Source: G965276675 sp965276675 (GTDB lineage: Bacteria; Acidobacteriota; Terriglobia; Terriglobales; Acidobacteriaceae). From it: DNA of 64,000 bases. This document shows positions 54,727 through 63,274 of the stretch, piece by piece. Below the pieces are notes generated by a model. That model was not told where the DNA came from. It worked only from the letters and a program-made list of their open reading frames with translations, and ran no database searches. The first letter of the stretch is position 1. The number at the start of each line of letters is the position of its first letter. The position numbers and the translations under genes were made by a program. The stretch lies in NCBI GenBank assembly GCA_965276675.1, contig OZ255624.1:620001-684000 (forward strand), read 5' to 3'.

Positions 54727-56130
54727 CTAGTCCCCGTCGCCGAACCGGCCCAGGCGATTGATGCCGTTGTAGGCCGCGGTCTTGTAGGCCTCGGCCAGCG
54801 TGGGATAGTTAAACACCGTATCGATAAAGTAGTCGAGCGTGCCTCCCAGTGCCATGACCGCCTGACCGATATGCAGCAGCTCGCTTGCGCCCTCGCCAAT
54901 GATGTGGACCCCGAGCAGGTGGCGCGTCTCGCGGTGAAAGATGATCTTGAGGCGGCCGGTGGTGTCGCCGCGGATCTGCCCACGGGCGATCTCGCGGTAG
55001 TAGGCCACGCCCACCTCGTAGGGCACATCTTCGTCGGTGAGCTGCTCTTCGGTTTTGCCGATAAAGGAGATCTCCGGGATGGTGTAGATGCCGTAGGGGT
55101 AATAACTGGGGTTCGATTGCACCGCATTGTCATTGAAGGCGCGGGCGGCGGCGATGCGGCCCTGCTCCATGGAGACCGACGCGAGCGAGGGGAAGCCGAT
55201 CACGTCGCCAACGGCAAAGATATGGGGCGTCTTGGTACGATAGTCCTTGTCGACCGGGATGCGCCCGCGGGCGTCAGCCTCGATGCCGGCATTGGCCAGG
55301 TTAAGCGCCTCGACATTGCCAGAGCGGCCAACCGCGTAGAGCAGGGCATCGCCGGAGATACGCTTCTTGCTTTCGAGGTTAGCGACGACGTTGCCCTCCG
55401 GCAGCTCTTCGACGCTTTCCACCTCTTCGGCCAGGCGCATAGTCACGCGGCTGTCGCGCAGGTGGTAGCTGAGCGATTCGACGATCTCCTGGTCGGCGAA
55501 CTCCAGCAGCTTGGCGCGTTTCTCGATCAGGGTGACGCGTACGCCGAGCGCGGCAAACATGGAGGTGTACTCGACGCCAATCACGCCGCCACCGACGACG
55601 ATCAGGGTCTTCGGCAGCACCGGCAGGTTCAGCACCTGGTCACTGTTGATGATATTGCGTCCGTTGATCGGCACCTTGGGCGACCAAGCAGGCTTGGTGC
55701 CAACAGCGATGATGATGTTGGCCGCTTCGTACACCTGAGCCGAGCCTTCAGCAGTCACGCGGACATGTGCCGTGTCGTCGAAGCTGGCCGTGCCGTAGAG
55801 CACGTCGATGTTGTTGCGGGAGAGCTGGGCCTCGGTGACGTCAACCTCAGTCTTGATCACATGCTGGACGCGGAAGGCGAGGTCCGCCATCGTGATCCGC
55901 TCCTTAACGCGATAGTTCATGCCGTAGATGGAGCGGTAGTTATAGCCGGAGAGGTGCAGCACGGCTTCGCGCATGGTCTTGCTGGGGATGGTGCCGGTAT
56001 TGATGCAAACCCCGCCCACGCTTAGCATCTTCTCCACCACGGCTACCTTTTTGCCCTGTTTGGTGGCGTAGATCGCAGCGCGCTGTCCAGCCGGACCCGA
56101 GCCAATGATGATGAGGTCGTAACTTTGCAT
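54727..56130 (-). CDS. sthA: Soluble pyridine nucleotide transhydrogenase
   Basis: 467-aa flavoprotein disulfide-reductase-fold enzyme that moves hydride between NADPH and NAD+. FAD site IIGSGPAGQRAAIYATKQGKKVAVVE at the N-terminus. The redox Cys pair of this superfamily is replaced: the SthA signature is GGVCINTGTIPSKTMREAV, with only one Cys. NAD-binding motif VVGGGVIGVEYTSMFAALG is present. The second half has AVGDVIGFPSLASVSMEQGR and the dimerisation domain. SthA rather than dihydrolipoamide dehydrogenase is chosen for the GTIPSK motif. Length is normal. The ROK gene follows after 38 nt. Confidence 0.93.
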   Translation of the reverse strand: MQSYDLIIIGSGPAGQRAAIYATKQGKKVAVVEKMLSVGGVCINTGTIPSKTMREAVLHLSGYNYRSIYGMNYRVKERITMADLAFRVQHVIKTEVDVTEAQLSRNNIDVLYGTASFDDTAHVRVTAEGSAQVYEAANIIIAVGTKPAWSPKVPINGRNIINSDQVLNLPVLPKTLIVVGGGVIGVEYTSMFAALGVRVTLIEKRAKLLEFADQEIVESLSYHLRDSRVTMRLAEEVESVEELPEGNVVANLESKKRISGDALLYAVGRSGNVEALNLANAGIEADARGRIPVDKDYRTKTPHIFAVGDVIGFPSLASVSMEQGRIAAARAFNDNAVQSNPSYYPYGIYTIPEISFIGKTEEQLTDEDVPYEVGVAYYREIARGQIRGDTTGRLKIIFHRETRHLLGVHIIGEGASELLHIGQAVMALGGTLDYFIDTVFNYPTLAEAYKTAAYNGINRLGRFGDGD

Positions 56131-56223
56131 GATCTATTTCAAGGGTACAGAATCTCGGGGCGTGGGGATATAGCAACAAGAGGTGACGGCGGCCTGGCTT
56201 TGGCGTGTTTACACTCAACTTTC

Positions 56224-56916
56224 ATGCAGCTGTATGCGATTACGGATCGGAGGCTGCTTCCGGGTCTGCTTCCCGGAGAGCATCGGTGGGGAGAGCATCA
56301 TCGGGGCCGGCTCAGTGACGGTGAGCGCGAGGCGCTACTCGAGCGCGCGGCGGGGTGGGCGCGCGGCGGGGTGACTTACATTCAGCTGCGGGAGAAGGAC
56401 CTATCGCCGGAGGCGTTGGCTGAACTTGCTTCGGGAATGGCTTCCAGGATGGCTGCGGCCGTGCGCGCGAGTGGGGCGCGGCTGCTGGTGAATGGCCTGG
56501 CTGAGATAGCTCGGGACGCCGGGGCGGACGGAGTGCATCTGCCCGAGGGCTGGACGGCGAAGAGCATACGGGCCGCGCGGCAGGTCTTTGCGGAAGCTGG
56601 GCGTCCGTGCACGATCTCCGTCGCGTGCCATACCGTTGCAGGCCCGTCCGCAGCCCGCGCGGCCGGCGCCGATCTGGCGCTCTTCGCCCCGGTCTTTCGC
56701 CCGCACAAGGGGCCGGCGACTGCTGGGCTTGGATATGAACCCGGTTTCGGGCTGGAGGGTTTGCGCGCAGCCTGCGCGCAGGCTGCAGGGTTCCCGGTCT
56801 TCGCCCTGGGCGGGGTTACGGTCGAAAGCGCCCCTGCCTGCGCGGAGTCTGGCGCAACCGGCGTGGCAGCAATCCGCATGTTTCTGGGTAGTGAATGGCG
56901 AACGCTCGTGAGATAG
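56224..56916 (+). CDS. thiE: Thiamine phosphate synthase
   Basis: 230-aa TIM-barrel enzyme that joins HMP pyrophosphate and thiazole phosphate to thiamine phosphate. The start ATG at 56224 gives MQLYAITDRRLLPG, the conserved N-terminus; the upstream part of the open frame overlaps sthA. Motifs: TYIQLREKDLS (Gln-Arg-Lys pyrophosphate site), LLVNGLAEIARDAGADGVHLPE, the SVACHTV turn, and ALGGVTVESAPAC. No TPP riboswitch was recognised in the 93-nt leader. Other thi genes are not in the window. Confidence 0.93.
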   Translation: MQLYAITDRRLLPGLLPGEHRWGEHHRGRLSDGEREALLERAAGWARGGVTYIQLREKDLSPEALAELASGMASRMAAAVRASGARLLVNGLAEIARDAGADGVHLPEGWTAKSIRAARQVFAEAGRPCTISVACHTVAGPSAARAAGADLALFAPVFRPHKGPATAGLGYEPGFGLEGLRAACAQAAGFPVFALGGVTVESAPACAESGATGVAAIRMFLGSEWRTLVR

Positions 56917-56959
56917 GAGCGCGGCCCAGCGAACACGGTCACGGAAGCTTCTTAGCTAG

Positions 56960-57400
56960 TCAGCGTTTGCCATCTGAGCTCAGTTGACGATACCCACGTG
57001 GTGACTGGCCAGTGAACCGGCGGAAGATGCGCGAAAAGCTGGTAGGATTTTCAATCCCGACCGCGTCACTGACCGCCTCGATCGAAAGCTCTGTCGCCGA
57101 AAGCAGCTCACGGGCTTTCTGCACACGCAGATTGCGCTGAAAAGCAAATGGTGCACAACCAAGGTGTGCCGTAAATGACCGGGAAAAGTGGAAGACACTC
57201 GAATTGCAGAGCCGTGCGAGATCAACGAGTGTAAAAGACCTATCTGGATTCGCAATCAGCGCATCGATGGCGTTTTGCAGCCGCTTTGCTGGAAGAAGTC
57301 CAGTTGGCGAATGCCGTGATCGCTGGTCACACAGATCCTTCGTCACCGTTCCCGCCGGCACGGTACACAGTTTTCGCGTCGACAGTGAAACAGCTCTCAT
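56960..57400 (-). CDS. Truncated AraC-type DNA-binding protein
   Basis: 146 aa. Residues 40-146 are a complete AraC helix-turn-helix pair (FTLVDLARLCNSSVFHFSRSF, then FSRIFRRFTGQSPRGYRQ). The usual ligand-binding N-terminal half (about 170 residues) is missing. The first 40 residues are antisense to a truncated cupin gene, so they are probably not original. A TAGGAG site 7 nt before the ATG at 57400 could still allow expression. I think this is the 3' half of a regulator joined to new sequence by a deletion, but an intact short regulator cannot be excluded. Confidence 0.6.
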   Translation of the reverse strand: MRAVSLSTRKLCTVPAGTVTKDLCDQRSRHSPTGLLPAKRLQNAIDALIANPDRSFTLVDLARLCNSSVFHFSRSFTAHLGCAPFAFQRNLRVQKARELLSATELSIEAVSDAVGIENPTSFSRIFRRFTGQSPRGYRQLSSDGKR

Positions 57401-57626
57401 TCTTAACTCCTACGTGCCAGCTGGCTTCGAGCTCGTGATAACAGAATTGGGAGATGTCGCGCCCGAACGAACGCTTCCACCAAAAGGAAGGACCATGAAG
57501 CACTCACCCGAAGAGATAGCTCGTGTCGTAGAAAGAAGCGGGATGAAATGGCTCGACGTGCCTGACACCCTACGTGACCAAGCCGATCCGCGTATGCAGG
57601 TGACGCGGAGCAACGGCGCCAGTTAA
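57339..57626 (+). pseudogene. 3' end of a cupin-domain protein gene
   Basis: In one frame: FVTVPAGTVHSFRVDSETALIL, then NSYVPAGFELVITELGD, then ERTLPPKG and a helical end (HSPEEIARVVERSGM). This matches the second half of quercetinase-type cupin proteins. The N-terminal half is lacking; the sequence before 57339 is antisense to an AraC-type gene. It is the likely partner of a deletion that removed both 5' halves and the divergent promoter. Confidence 0.5.
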
Positions 57627-57777
57627 GCCAACCAAATCGCCCCAGCATGACATCTGGAGGGCCGCCGCTCGATGTTGCTATAGATTGACGAGCGGTCTGG
57701 CTCTAGCTTTATCCATGTCTGGAATGAGTGGGTCCTTAAGAAGAATGACGGCCAGGTGGCTGAAATGGAGTGACAAG

Positions 57778-58668
57778 ATGGCAAAGAGAATAGCTGTAGC
57801 GGGAGCAACTGGAAATCTTGGTAACCGGATTGTGAAGGCATTGCTGGCACAAGGGGCAGAAGTTGTTGCACTAGCACGAACCGGTTCCGATGATGAAAAA
57901 GTGAAAGCCTTGAAGGACCTTGGTGCGGAGATGGCGCTGGTCGACACGTCCAGCGTTGAAGAGGTTAGTAAAGCATTTAATGGCGCAGCCTGCGTTGTTT
58001 CTGCTGTCCAAGGCCTCCGTGACGTGATTGTCGACACTCAGACAATCTTGCTTGAGGCCGCAATCAAAGCGGGGGTGCCTCGGTTCATTCCATCAGACTT
58101 CTCGACGGACTTCACCAAACGACCCGAAGGAGAAAACCGCAACTTCGATCTTCGCCAGGAGTTCCACACGACCTTGGACAAAGCTCCCATCGCTGCTACG
58201 TCGATCTTCAACGGTGCTTTCACAGACATTCTTACGTACAACGTACCGTTCTTCGATTCTAAGAAGAAGACTGTCGGATATTGGGATGATCCGGACTGGC
58301 ACGTGGACTTCACCACAATGGACGACACCGCGGCGTACACCGCCGCTGTCGCTCTCGATCGAGAGACCCCCAAGGCATTGCATATTGCAAGTTTTCAAGT
58401 CTCCGCGCGGGATTTACAGAAGTTCACCGCAGACGTTCTCAAGACGCCTTTCGAACTGGTGAACCTCGGAACTCGCAAAGAGCTGGCGGAGAAGAACAAG
58501 CGCGATCGTGCCGCGCATCCGGAGGGCGAGAAGGAACTGTATGCCAGCTGGCAGGGTGGCCAGTACCTGCAGAGTATGTTCAGCAGCCATCACGAGTCGT
58601 TAGACAATTCGCGATACCCCAATCTGAAGTGGACGAAGCTGCAAGATGTTGTCAAGCCCGCATCCTAG
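57778..58668 (+). CDS. NmrA-like NAD(P)-binding protein
   Basis: 296 aa from the ATG at 57778, with GGAG 7 nt upstream; the upstream frame is not conserved. Atypical SDR of the NmrA/isoflavone-reductase-like group: nucleotide-binding VAGATGNLGNRIVKALLAQG, then FIPSDFSTDF and the later FTTMDDTAAYTAAV. It could be a quinone or other NAD(P)H oxidoreductase, or a redox sensor. Neighbours do not define a pathway. Confidence 0.85.
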   Translation: MAKRIAVAGATGNLGNRIVKALLAQGAEVVALARTGSDDEKVKALKDLGAEMALVDTSSVEEVSKAFNGAACVVSAVQGLRDVIVDTQTILLEAAIKAGVPRFIPSDFSTDFTKRPEGENRNFDLRQEFHTTLDKAPIAATSIFNGAFTDILTYNVPFFDSKKKTVGYWDDPDWHVDFTTMDDTAAYTAAVALDRETPKALHIASFQVSARDLQKFTADVLKTPFELVNLGTRKELAEKNKRDRAAHPEGEKELYASWQGGQYLQSMFSSHHESLDNSRYPNLKWTKLQDVVKPAS

Positions 58669-58720
58669 TTCTCGCAATCGACCCGCCGGACTTCGCCCAG
58701 CCCGGAGCAAAGCCACGCAA

Positions 58721-58800
58721 ATGCACGATCCACGGCACCCTGGCAGGATTCTTCTTGAGTACCTCGTGGGCCTGAATCGTAACGGAGGCTGCCATAAGGC
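58721..58800 (+). pseudogene. Possible HigA antitoxin remnant
   Basis: ATG at 58721 gives MHDPRHPGRILLEYL, the conserved start of HigA-family antitoxins. The helix-turn-helix that should follow is absent; the frame continues only with unrelated sequence overlapping the next gene. Likely a truncated relic. Confidence 0.35.
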
Positions 58801-59012
58801 TAGCGGCCCTTCTTTTCGTGTTGACCGACGTCGTGCGTATGACTCGCGAGGGCGGCGCGAACCTTTTCGACGCTGGTTCCGTGGACCCGGATCGCCTCGT
58901 GAAGCGCTTCGCCGGTAACGCCGAGTTCCTGGCTCCAATAGTGAATGTCGGAGGCCACCTTGGGATTGATTTCGTGGGGATCGCTAGGGCCGTGCTCTAC
59001 GTTCTCTGCCAT
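58800..59012 (-). CDS. DUF3606-type small protein
   Basis: 70 aa from the ATG at 59012 with GAGGAA 8 nt upstream; 36 more upstream residues in the frame are not conserved. The core SDPHEINPKVASDIHYWSQELGVTGEALHEAI matches the DUF3606 pattern: a short helical unit with the YW-x-x-x-LGV motif. Function is not known. Lone gene between truncated relics. Confidence 0.75.
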   Translation of the reverse strand: MAENVEHGPSDPHEINPKVASDIHYWSQELGVTGEALHEAIRVHGTSVEKVRAALASHTHDVGQHEKKGR

Positions 59013-59218
59013 TCGTTTCTTCCTCTTTCTATATATCGGTCTGGCTAGGTGGATGTGGAGGCGGGGACGGAGGATGGCTGGTGGCTCCAGTAAGGCTGAC
59101 ATCTCACCCGCCACTCGCAATCAGCCAAGTTGCCGCATACTCGTCCGCATGCGCCGTCGCTTCTTGCAGGGGATAATCTTTCCGCAACCCTTCGCCATCC
59201 TGCTGCCTCCAACCGACC

Positions 59219-59638
59219 ATGACAAAGCCAACCGACCCAGCCATTCGTTCAGGAGCCAGCCGCGTCGAGGAGACAGAGCACCTGGCTGCAGGTCTCACTC
59301 AACCTCGGGATACTTCTGTATCAGAATCAGTTCCAGAGGATCGGGTCGATGAACCGGCACTCAAAACGGCACTCGCGGACCTGACCCTCAGCATGTTCAC
59401 CCAAGGCTCCTCGACTCGAGTTCGCGTCGGCAATCCCCACAATCCATCCGAGCTCTATGAGTTTGCCTATGGGTCGGCTGACGAGGCAAACAACGCCATG
59501 CTGGATGCCGGCATTCTCACCCGGGCCCAGGTCTCCGACCCATCGCAGCCCGCCGGCACAGGCATTCCTCTCACCGGTATCACGGTCGAGCAATTGGAAG
59601 CCGCCGGCCTGAAGCGTCACGGAGCCTCCACCCTCTAG
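59219..59638 (+). CDS. Hypothetical protein
   Basis: 139 aa; no family recognised and no signal peptide or membrane segment. The first 45 residues look disordered. The rest has a compact pattern with a beta-hairpin (TRVRVGNPHNPSELYEFAYGSAD) and a helical C-terminus (ITVEQLEAAGL). The ribosome binding site of the ATG at 59219 is weak. Base composition resembles the neighbours. Probably a real gene of this lineage. Confidence 0.55.
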   Translation: MTKPTDPAIRSGASRVEETEHLAAGLTQPRDTSVSESVPEDRVDEPALKTALADLTLSMFTQGSSTRVRVGNPHNPSELYEFAYGSADEANNAMLDAGILTRAQVSDPSQPAGTGIPLTGITVEQLEAAGLKRHGASTL

Positions 59639-59744
59639 CCACAATGGATCCGCATGCTCTGCGCGCTGGAGATGAGCTTACCTTGGGTTTGTTCAACGAC
59701 CAGAATAACGTCAGCGTCGTCCCGTATGATTTCGGGAATCCGCC

Positions 59745-60362
59745 ATGGCTTCTCTTCAAGAGCAATTCGGTCCCATAGATGTCTATCTCTTTGATCAGCT
59801 TCTGCGTGGGCGGATTGGGCCTGGGATGCGGGTTTTCGATGCGGGGTGTGGCTTTGGACGCAATCTCGTCTACCTACTTCGGGAGGGGTACGAGGTCTTT
59901 GGCGCGGATGCCGATCCAGAGGCAATCGCGGGCGTTCGCGCGCTCGCCGCTGCGCTCGCGCCGGCTCTCCCGGCCGGCAATTTCCATGAGAACTTCCGCG
60001 TAGAGATGATTGAGGCGATGTCCTTCCCGGAGAGCTTCGCCGACGTCGTGATCAGCAATGCCGTGCTCCACTTCGCGCGCGACGATGAGGATTTCCGGGC
60101 CATGCTGAGCGGCAGCTGGCGCGTCTTGAAACCGGGCGGGCTCTTCTTCTGCCGCCTCGCGTCCACCATAGGGATGGAGCACCAGCGCGTGGCGGGTCGG
60201 CGCTTCCTGTCGCCGGACGGTTCGGAGCGCTATCTGGTCGACGAGGCACTTCTGATGCAGTTAACCGAAGAGCTACGTGGCCAGTTGATCGATCCGTTGA
60301 AGACGACTGTGGTTCAGGATCAGCGCTGCATGACTACGTGGGTCATCCAGAAAAACGCCTGA
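59745..60362 (+). CDS. SAM-dependent methyltransferase (class I)
   Basis: 205-aa Rossmann methyltransferase. Motif I is VFDAGCGFGRNLVYL (about 30-44), the acidic end of strand 2 is ADADPEAI, and motif post-I/II region is DVVISNAVLHFARD with the later LKPGGLFFCRL. The substrate is unknown. The start at 59745 (MASLQEQFG) has no clear ribosome binding site. The gene stands alone, followed by a broken hydrolase. Confidence 0.83.
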   Translation: MASLQEQFGPIDVYLFDQLLRGRIGPGMRVFDAGCGFGRNLVYLLREGYEVFGADADPEAIAGVRALAAALAPALPAGNFHENFRVEMIEAMSFPESFADVVISNAVLHFARDDEDFRAMLSGSWRVLKPGGLFFCRLASTIGMEHQRVAGRRFLSPDGSERYLVDEALLMQLTEELRGQLIDPLKTTVVQDQRCMTTWVIQKNA

Positions 60363-60465
60363 CCCGCGAAAACAATGCCAAAACGTCCTGGTCGTCTGCG
60401 TACGATTGACTCTCATTCGTTTCTCGCCAGGCCGTTTCTGCATCTCCATTTCTGCATCTTCAAGA

Positions 60466-60632
60466 GTATGGAATTCAACTATCAGCGGCGGCGAGGGAAA
60501 GCCCTTGCTCCTTATTCATGGTCTGGGTGGGCATTGGGCTTCCTGGATGCCGATCCTGGACGACCTGGTCGGGCATCGAGATGTGATTGCGATCGACCTG
60601 CCCGGCTTTGGTAAGACGAGCCAAGTAGTATC
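60466..60632 (+). pseudogene. 5' end of an alpha/beta-hydrolase gene
   Basis: Reads GGEGKPLLLIHGLGGHWASW, then DVIAIDLPGFGKTSQ, the conserved oxyanion-hole region (HGLGG) and second strand of alpha/beta hydrolases. Similarity stops near 60630 and a different gene (RMD1-like) starts at 60641. No nucleophile elbow or later triad residues remain. A possible start (ATG near 60470) is in another frame. Clearly truncated. Confidence 0.65.
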
Positions 60633-60640
60633 TAAGGGCG

Positions 60641-61762
60641 ATGCCCGGCGTCTCTCTACAAACCGAAGGCGAATCCGAACGGGCTATCCTGCACGGCTCC
60701 GTCCTGGTGCTGATCCAGTTCGATGTGTGCGAGGAGATCCGCCTGGACCAGTTGCGGCCCTTGCTGAGCACACGTGCTGTTGCCCACCCCAGCTCCCGGC
60801 ATCCGGCGCCGGGGTCCATCCGCTATCAGCGGCCGCCGGTGGTCGAGTCCACCGAAGCGCTGGTGCTCCCAAGCGGCGAACGGCTGCATGGGCAGATCAA
60901 GTACTACGACTACGGCGTTCTGAGCCTGGTCTTTCAGCTGCCGTTTTCCGGAAGCTGGGAGGATCTGGTGCGGCTTGCCAGCCGCTGGGTGTGGGATGTG
61001 GACTTCGCCGGGCCGGCCAGCCGGATCGCCCGCGAGAAGCTGGACCCGGTCGCGTCCACGCTGGTCAAGCCCTACGAGGAGTGGATTAGCGAAGACTACT
61101 TCATCTTCCACGTACGCGAGGTCACCGGCTCTCCCTCTAGCGCGAAGCTGATCGATCAGCACGGCGGACGCATCGCGCAGGTGGTGCGCGGCGACACTCT
61201 TCCTCTGGCCGAGAGCGAGTGCAGGGAGGTGCTCCATTCGAGCATCTCCTACTATCCGAATGACCTGGCGGTGATCGGATGGAATGCTGCATTCCTCTAC
61301 GACAGCGCCGTGGGTGCGGAGACCGCGATCCAGCTGCTGGAATACGCCAATTCGCAGCTGCTGGAGTTCCGTCACTACGACCAGCTGCTCACCAACGAGC
61401 TCGATGGCGTGTACACCGCGCTCGATGAGGGCTTTGGCCTGCTGGCGCGCTGGCGGCTGGCGCGCTCCGCCACCACATTGCGCACCGTGCTGCTCGAAGT
61501 CGACGAGTTGACGGAGCACGCCGACAACGCCATTAAGTTCCTGAGCGATATGTTCTCCGCGCGCCTCTACAAATTGGCCGCGTCCAAGGTGGGCGTCCCG
61601 GATTACAAGGACCTGGTCACGCAGAAGTCGCGCACCGCGGAGGAACTCTACCGTTTCATGGTCGACCAGTTCAACCAGAGCCGGGCGTTCTTCCTGGAGC
61701 TGACAGTGGTGATTATTCTGGTGATCGAGCTGATCTTCCTCTTTCGCGGCAGGCCGTTTTAG
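60641..61762 (+). CDS. RMD1/DUF155-family membrane protein
   Basis: 373-aa protein of the RMD1 (YagE) family. Core motifs are LIDQHGGRIAQVVRGDTLPLAESE-type helical stretches and the C-terminal hydrophobic helix (FFLELTVVIILVIELIFLF) that anchors it in the membrane. Proteins of this family in yeast are linked to meiosis and to mitochondrial translation organisation; bacterial roles are unknown. The ATG at 60641 has AAGGGCG immediately upstream. Its 5' end abuts the broken hydrolase, so its original promoter may have been lost. Confidence 0.83.
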   Translation: MPGVSLQTEGESERAILHGSVLVLIQFDVCEEIRLDQLRPLLSTRAVAHPSSRHPAPGSIRYQRPPVVESTEALVLPSGERLHGQIKYYDYGVLSLVFQLPFSGSWEDLVRLASRWVWDVDFAGPASRIAREKLDPVASTLVKPYEEWISEDYFIFHVREVTGSPSSAKLIDQHGGRIAQVVRGDTLPLAESECREVLHSSISYYPNDLAVIGWNAAFLYDSAVGAETAIQLLEYANSQLLEFRHYDQLLTNELDGVYTALDEGFGLLARWRLARSATTLRTVLLEVDELTEHADNAIKFLSDMFSARLYKLAASKVGVPDYKDLVTQKSRTAEELYRFMVDQFNQSRAFFLELTVVIILVIELIFLFRGRPF

Positions 61763-61806
61763 AGAAATGTGCTTAGTTATACTGACTGCAATAAGTGAGC
61801 CTGGTT

Positions 61807-62101
61807 ATGAGCACGCAACGAGCCACTATCGTCCTTCCTCCGGAACTCATCGCTGAAATCGATGCAGTCGTCGATCCTGGGGGCCGCAGCGCTTTTCTGG
61901 TGGAGACAGCACGTGCCGAGCTTCGACGGCGCAGGCTATTGACCTTTCTGAAGAGCAAGGACCAGCCTGGCGGGACGAAGACCATCCCGAACTTGCCCAG
62001 GAGCCAGTGAGTGGGTGCGGAAGCTCCGCTCCGAAAGCGAGGCGCGTGTACCTAAAATTGCGCCCGGCGCGGCCGTTCATCAGAAAAAGCGCGTGAAGTG
62101 A
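61807..62101 (+). pseudogene. vapB-type antitoxin gene with frameshifts
   Basis: Ribbon-helix-helix-type start: MSTQRATIVLPPELIAEID, then ETARAELRRRRLL. After residue 56 the conserved continuation is in other frames: WRDEDHPELAQEP (frame 2), then SEWVRKLRSESEA and KKRVK ending TGA at 62099-62101 (frame 3). So two single-base indels have split it; an unbroken frame ends early at 62010. The ancient stop TGA overlaps the GTG of vapC, the usual TA coupling. Confidence 0.65.
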
Positions 62102-62480
62102 TTCTTCTGCTCGATACCACGGGTGCTCATCGATGCTTTGCGAGCGCGGAAGAGTCGACGCGCTTTTCTTGCCGAGCTCGTCGAGCCGCCACATTCTCGC
62201 AACTTCTGCCATCAGTATTGCGGAAGTGTATGCGGGCATGCGTCCCGGAGAAGAGCGGAAAGACAGATGCCTTTCTAGGCGAACTCAAATTCTATTCGGC
62301 AACAGCTTCGGTTGCACGACGTATAGGTACTCTCAAAGCTTCTTGGGCGCGGAAGGGAAAACTCTGAGCCTTGCAGACCTGATAATTGCAGCCACAGCAC
62401 TCGAAAATGGGCTCTCCTTGATGACCGACAATCGGAAGGACTTTCCAATACAGGAGCTGGATCTCTTCGCTACCATAGAT
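62098..62480 (+). pseudogene. vapC-type PIN toxin gene with four frameshifts
   Basis: Starting GTG at 62098: VILLLDTT (frame 1), then VLIDALRARK (frame 2), ATSAISIAEVYAGMRPGEE (frame 3), TDAFLGELKFYSA (frame 1), and LSLADLIIAATALENGL and LMTDNRKDFP (frame 3). These are the conserved PIN blocks with the acidic residues, in the right order. Four frame changes in about 380 bases; amino-acid conservation is otherwise high. No functional toxin can be made as read. Confidence 0.7.
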
Positions 62481-62625
62481 CCCCAAAGCACTTTCACGCC
62501 GCAATCTCTGCACGTGGCCCTTGTGGTTGAACAGGGTGCGCACGCGGGATATGTCTTCGGTTCGATCCTTACCGCAAGTTTGACGTGCCCGGACGCGCGC
62601 CTTAGTCTTGAGTAGGACCCCTGCC

Positions 62626-63177
62626 ATGCGAATAACCGTTCCCGACCTCGAGCGCGAGCCGGTCGAATTTGACGAACACCTACACCCGGAAGCCATCGAA
62701 TTTGGCTTTGATGTCCAGCAGGTTGGCGTGCTCGACGCTGCTGGCCGTGCAGACCTGATCGAAGAGCACCGCGGGCCCAAACAGGTCGTTCCCGACATCC
62801 GGCTGCGTGCCGGCTTTCAAGGGAATTTCGAGGTTCCCTGCGCCCGGTGCGTGGAGCCGGTCGCATACCCGCTCCAGAGCGACTTCGACCTCATCTTTCG
62901 CCCTTTGGGTGTCGATGGGAATGCGCCCGAGCGCGCCATCTCGACCGACGAGACGGAGATCGGGTATTATGAAGACGACGGTCTTGTGCTCGAAGATGTG
63001 TTGCGCGAGCAGGTGCTTCTCTCCCTGCCGGCTAAAACACTCTGCAGCGCAGACTGCAAAGGCCTCTGCCCACGCTGCGGTCACAATCTAAATTCAGAGC
63101 CGTGCAACTGCCGCGAGAGTTCGCCTGACCCACGCTGGAGTGCGCTCTCTGACCTGAGCAGCCGGGTACGGTCGTAA
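62626..63177 (+). CDS. YceD/DUF177-family protein
   Basis: 183 aa from the ATG at 62626 (AGGA 9 nt upstream). Contains the family Cys pattern CARC near residue 72 and a C-terminal cluster CSADCKGLCPRCG, likely zinc-binding. YceD is almost always next to rpmF; the protein is linked to 23S rRNA accumulation in plants and E. coli. Downstream are rpmF and plsX in the normal order. Confidence 0.9.
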   Translation: MRITVPDLEREPVEFDEHLHPEAIEFGFDVQQVGVLDAAGRADLIEEHRGPKQVVPDIRLRAGFQGNFEVPCARCVEPVAYPLQSDFDLIFRPLGVDGNAPERAISTDETEIGYYEDDGLVLEDVLREQVLLSLPAKTLCSADCKGLCPRCGHNLNSEPCNCRESSPDPRWSALSDLSSRVRS

Positions 63178-63208
63178 GGTTTCCGCGCCGGCTTTGACCC
63201 ATAACCTT

Positions 63209-63238
63209 CTGTGTATCTCGATATATCGAAATACACAG
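63209..63238. promoter_or_regulatory. 30-bp palindrome between yceD and rpmF
   Basis: CTGTGTATcTCGATATATCGAaATACACAG-type symmetry: 14 of 15 positions of each arm pair, with no loop sequence beyond the centre. It ends 36 nt before the rpmF start. It could be an operator for a repressor of the rpmF-plsX-fab set, similar in position to FapR sites of Bacillus (sequence differs), or an RNA hairpin for processing. There is no T-run. Confidence 0.5.
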
Positions 63239-63274
63239 GGGCAAAGCCTGGAACGCGCATGAAAGGAATTTGCA

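Noticed and set aside
56131..56223. TPP riboswitch ahead of thiE
   Set aside because: The leader is only 93 nt and none of the conserved THI-box elements are present.
62510..62590. tRNA-like GGTTCGATCC near the yceD start
   Set aside because: The bases before and after do not form an acceptor stem or anticodon arm.
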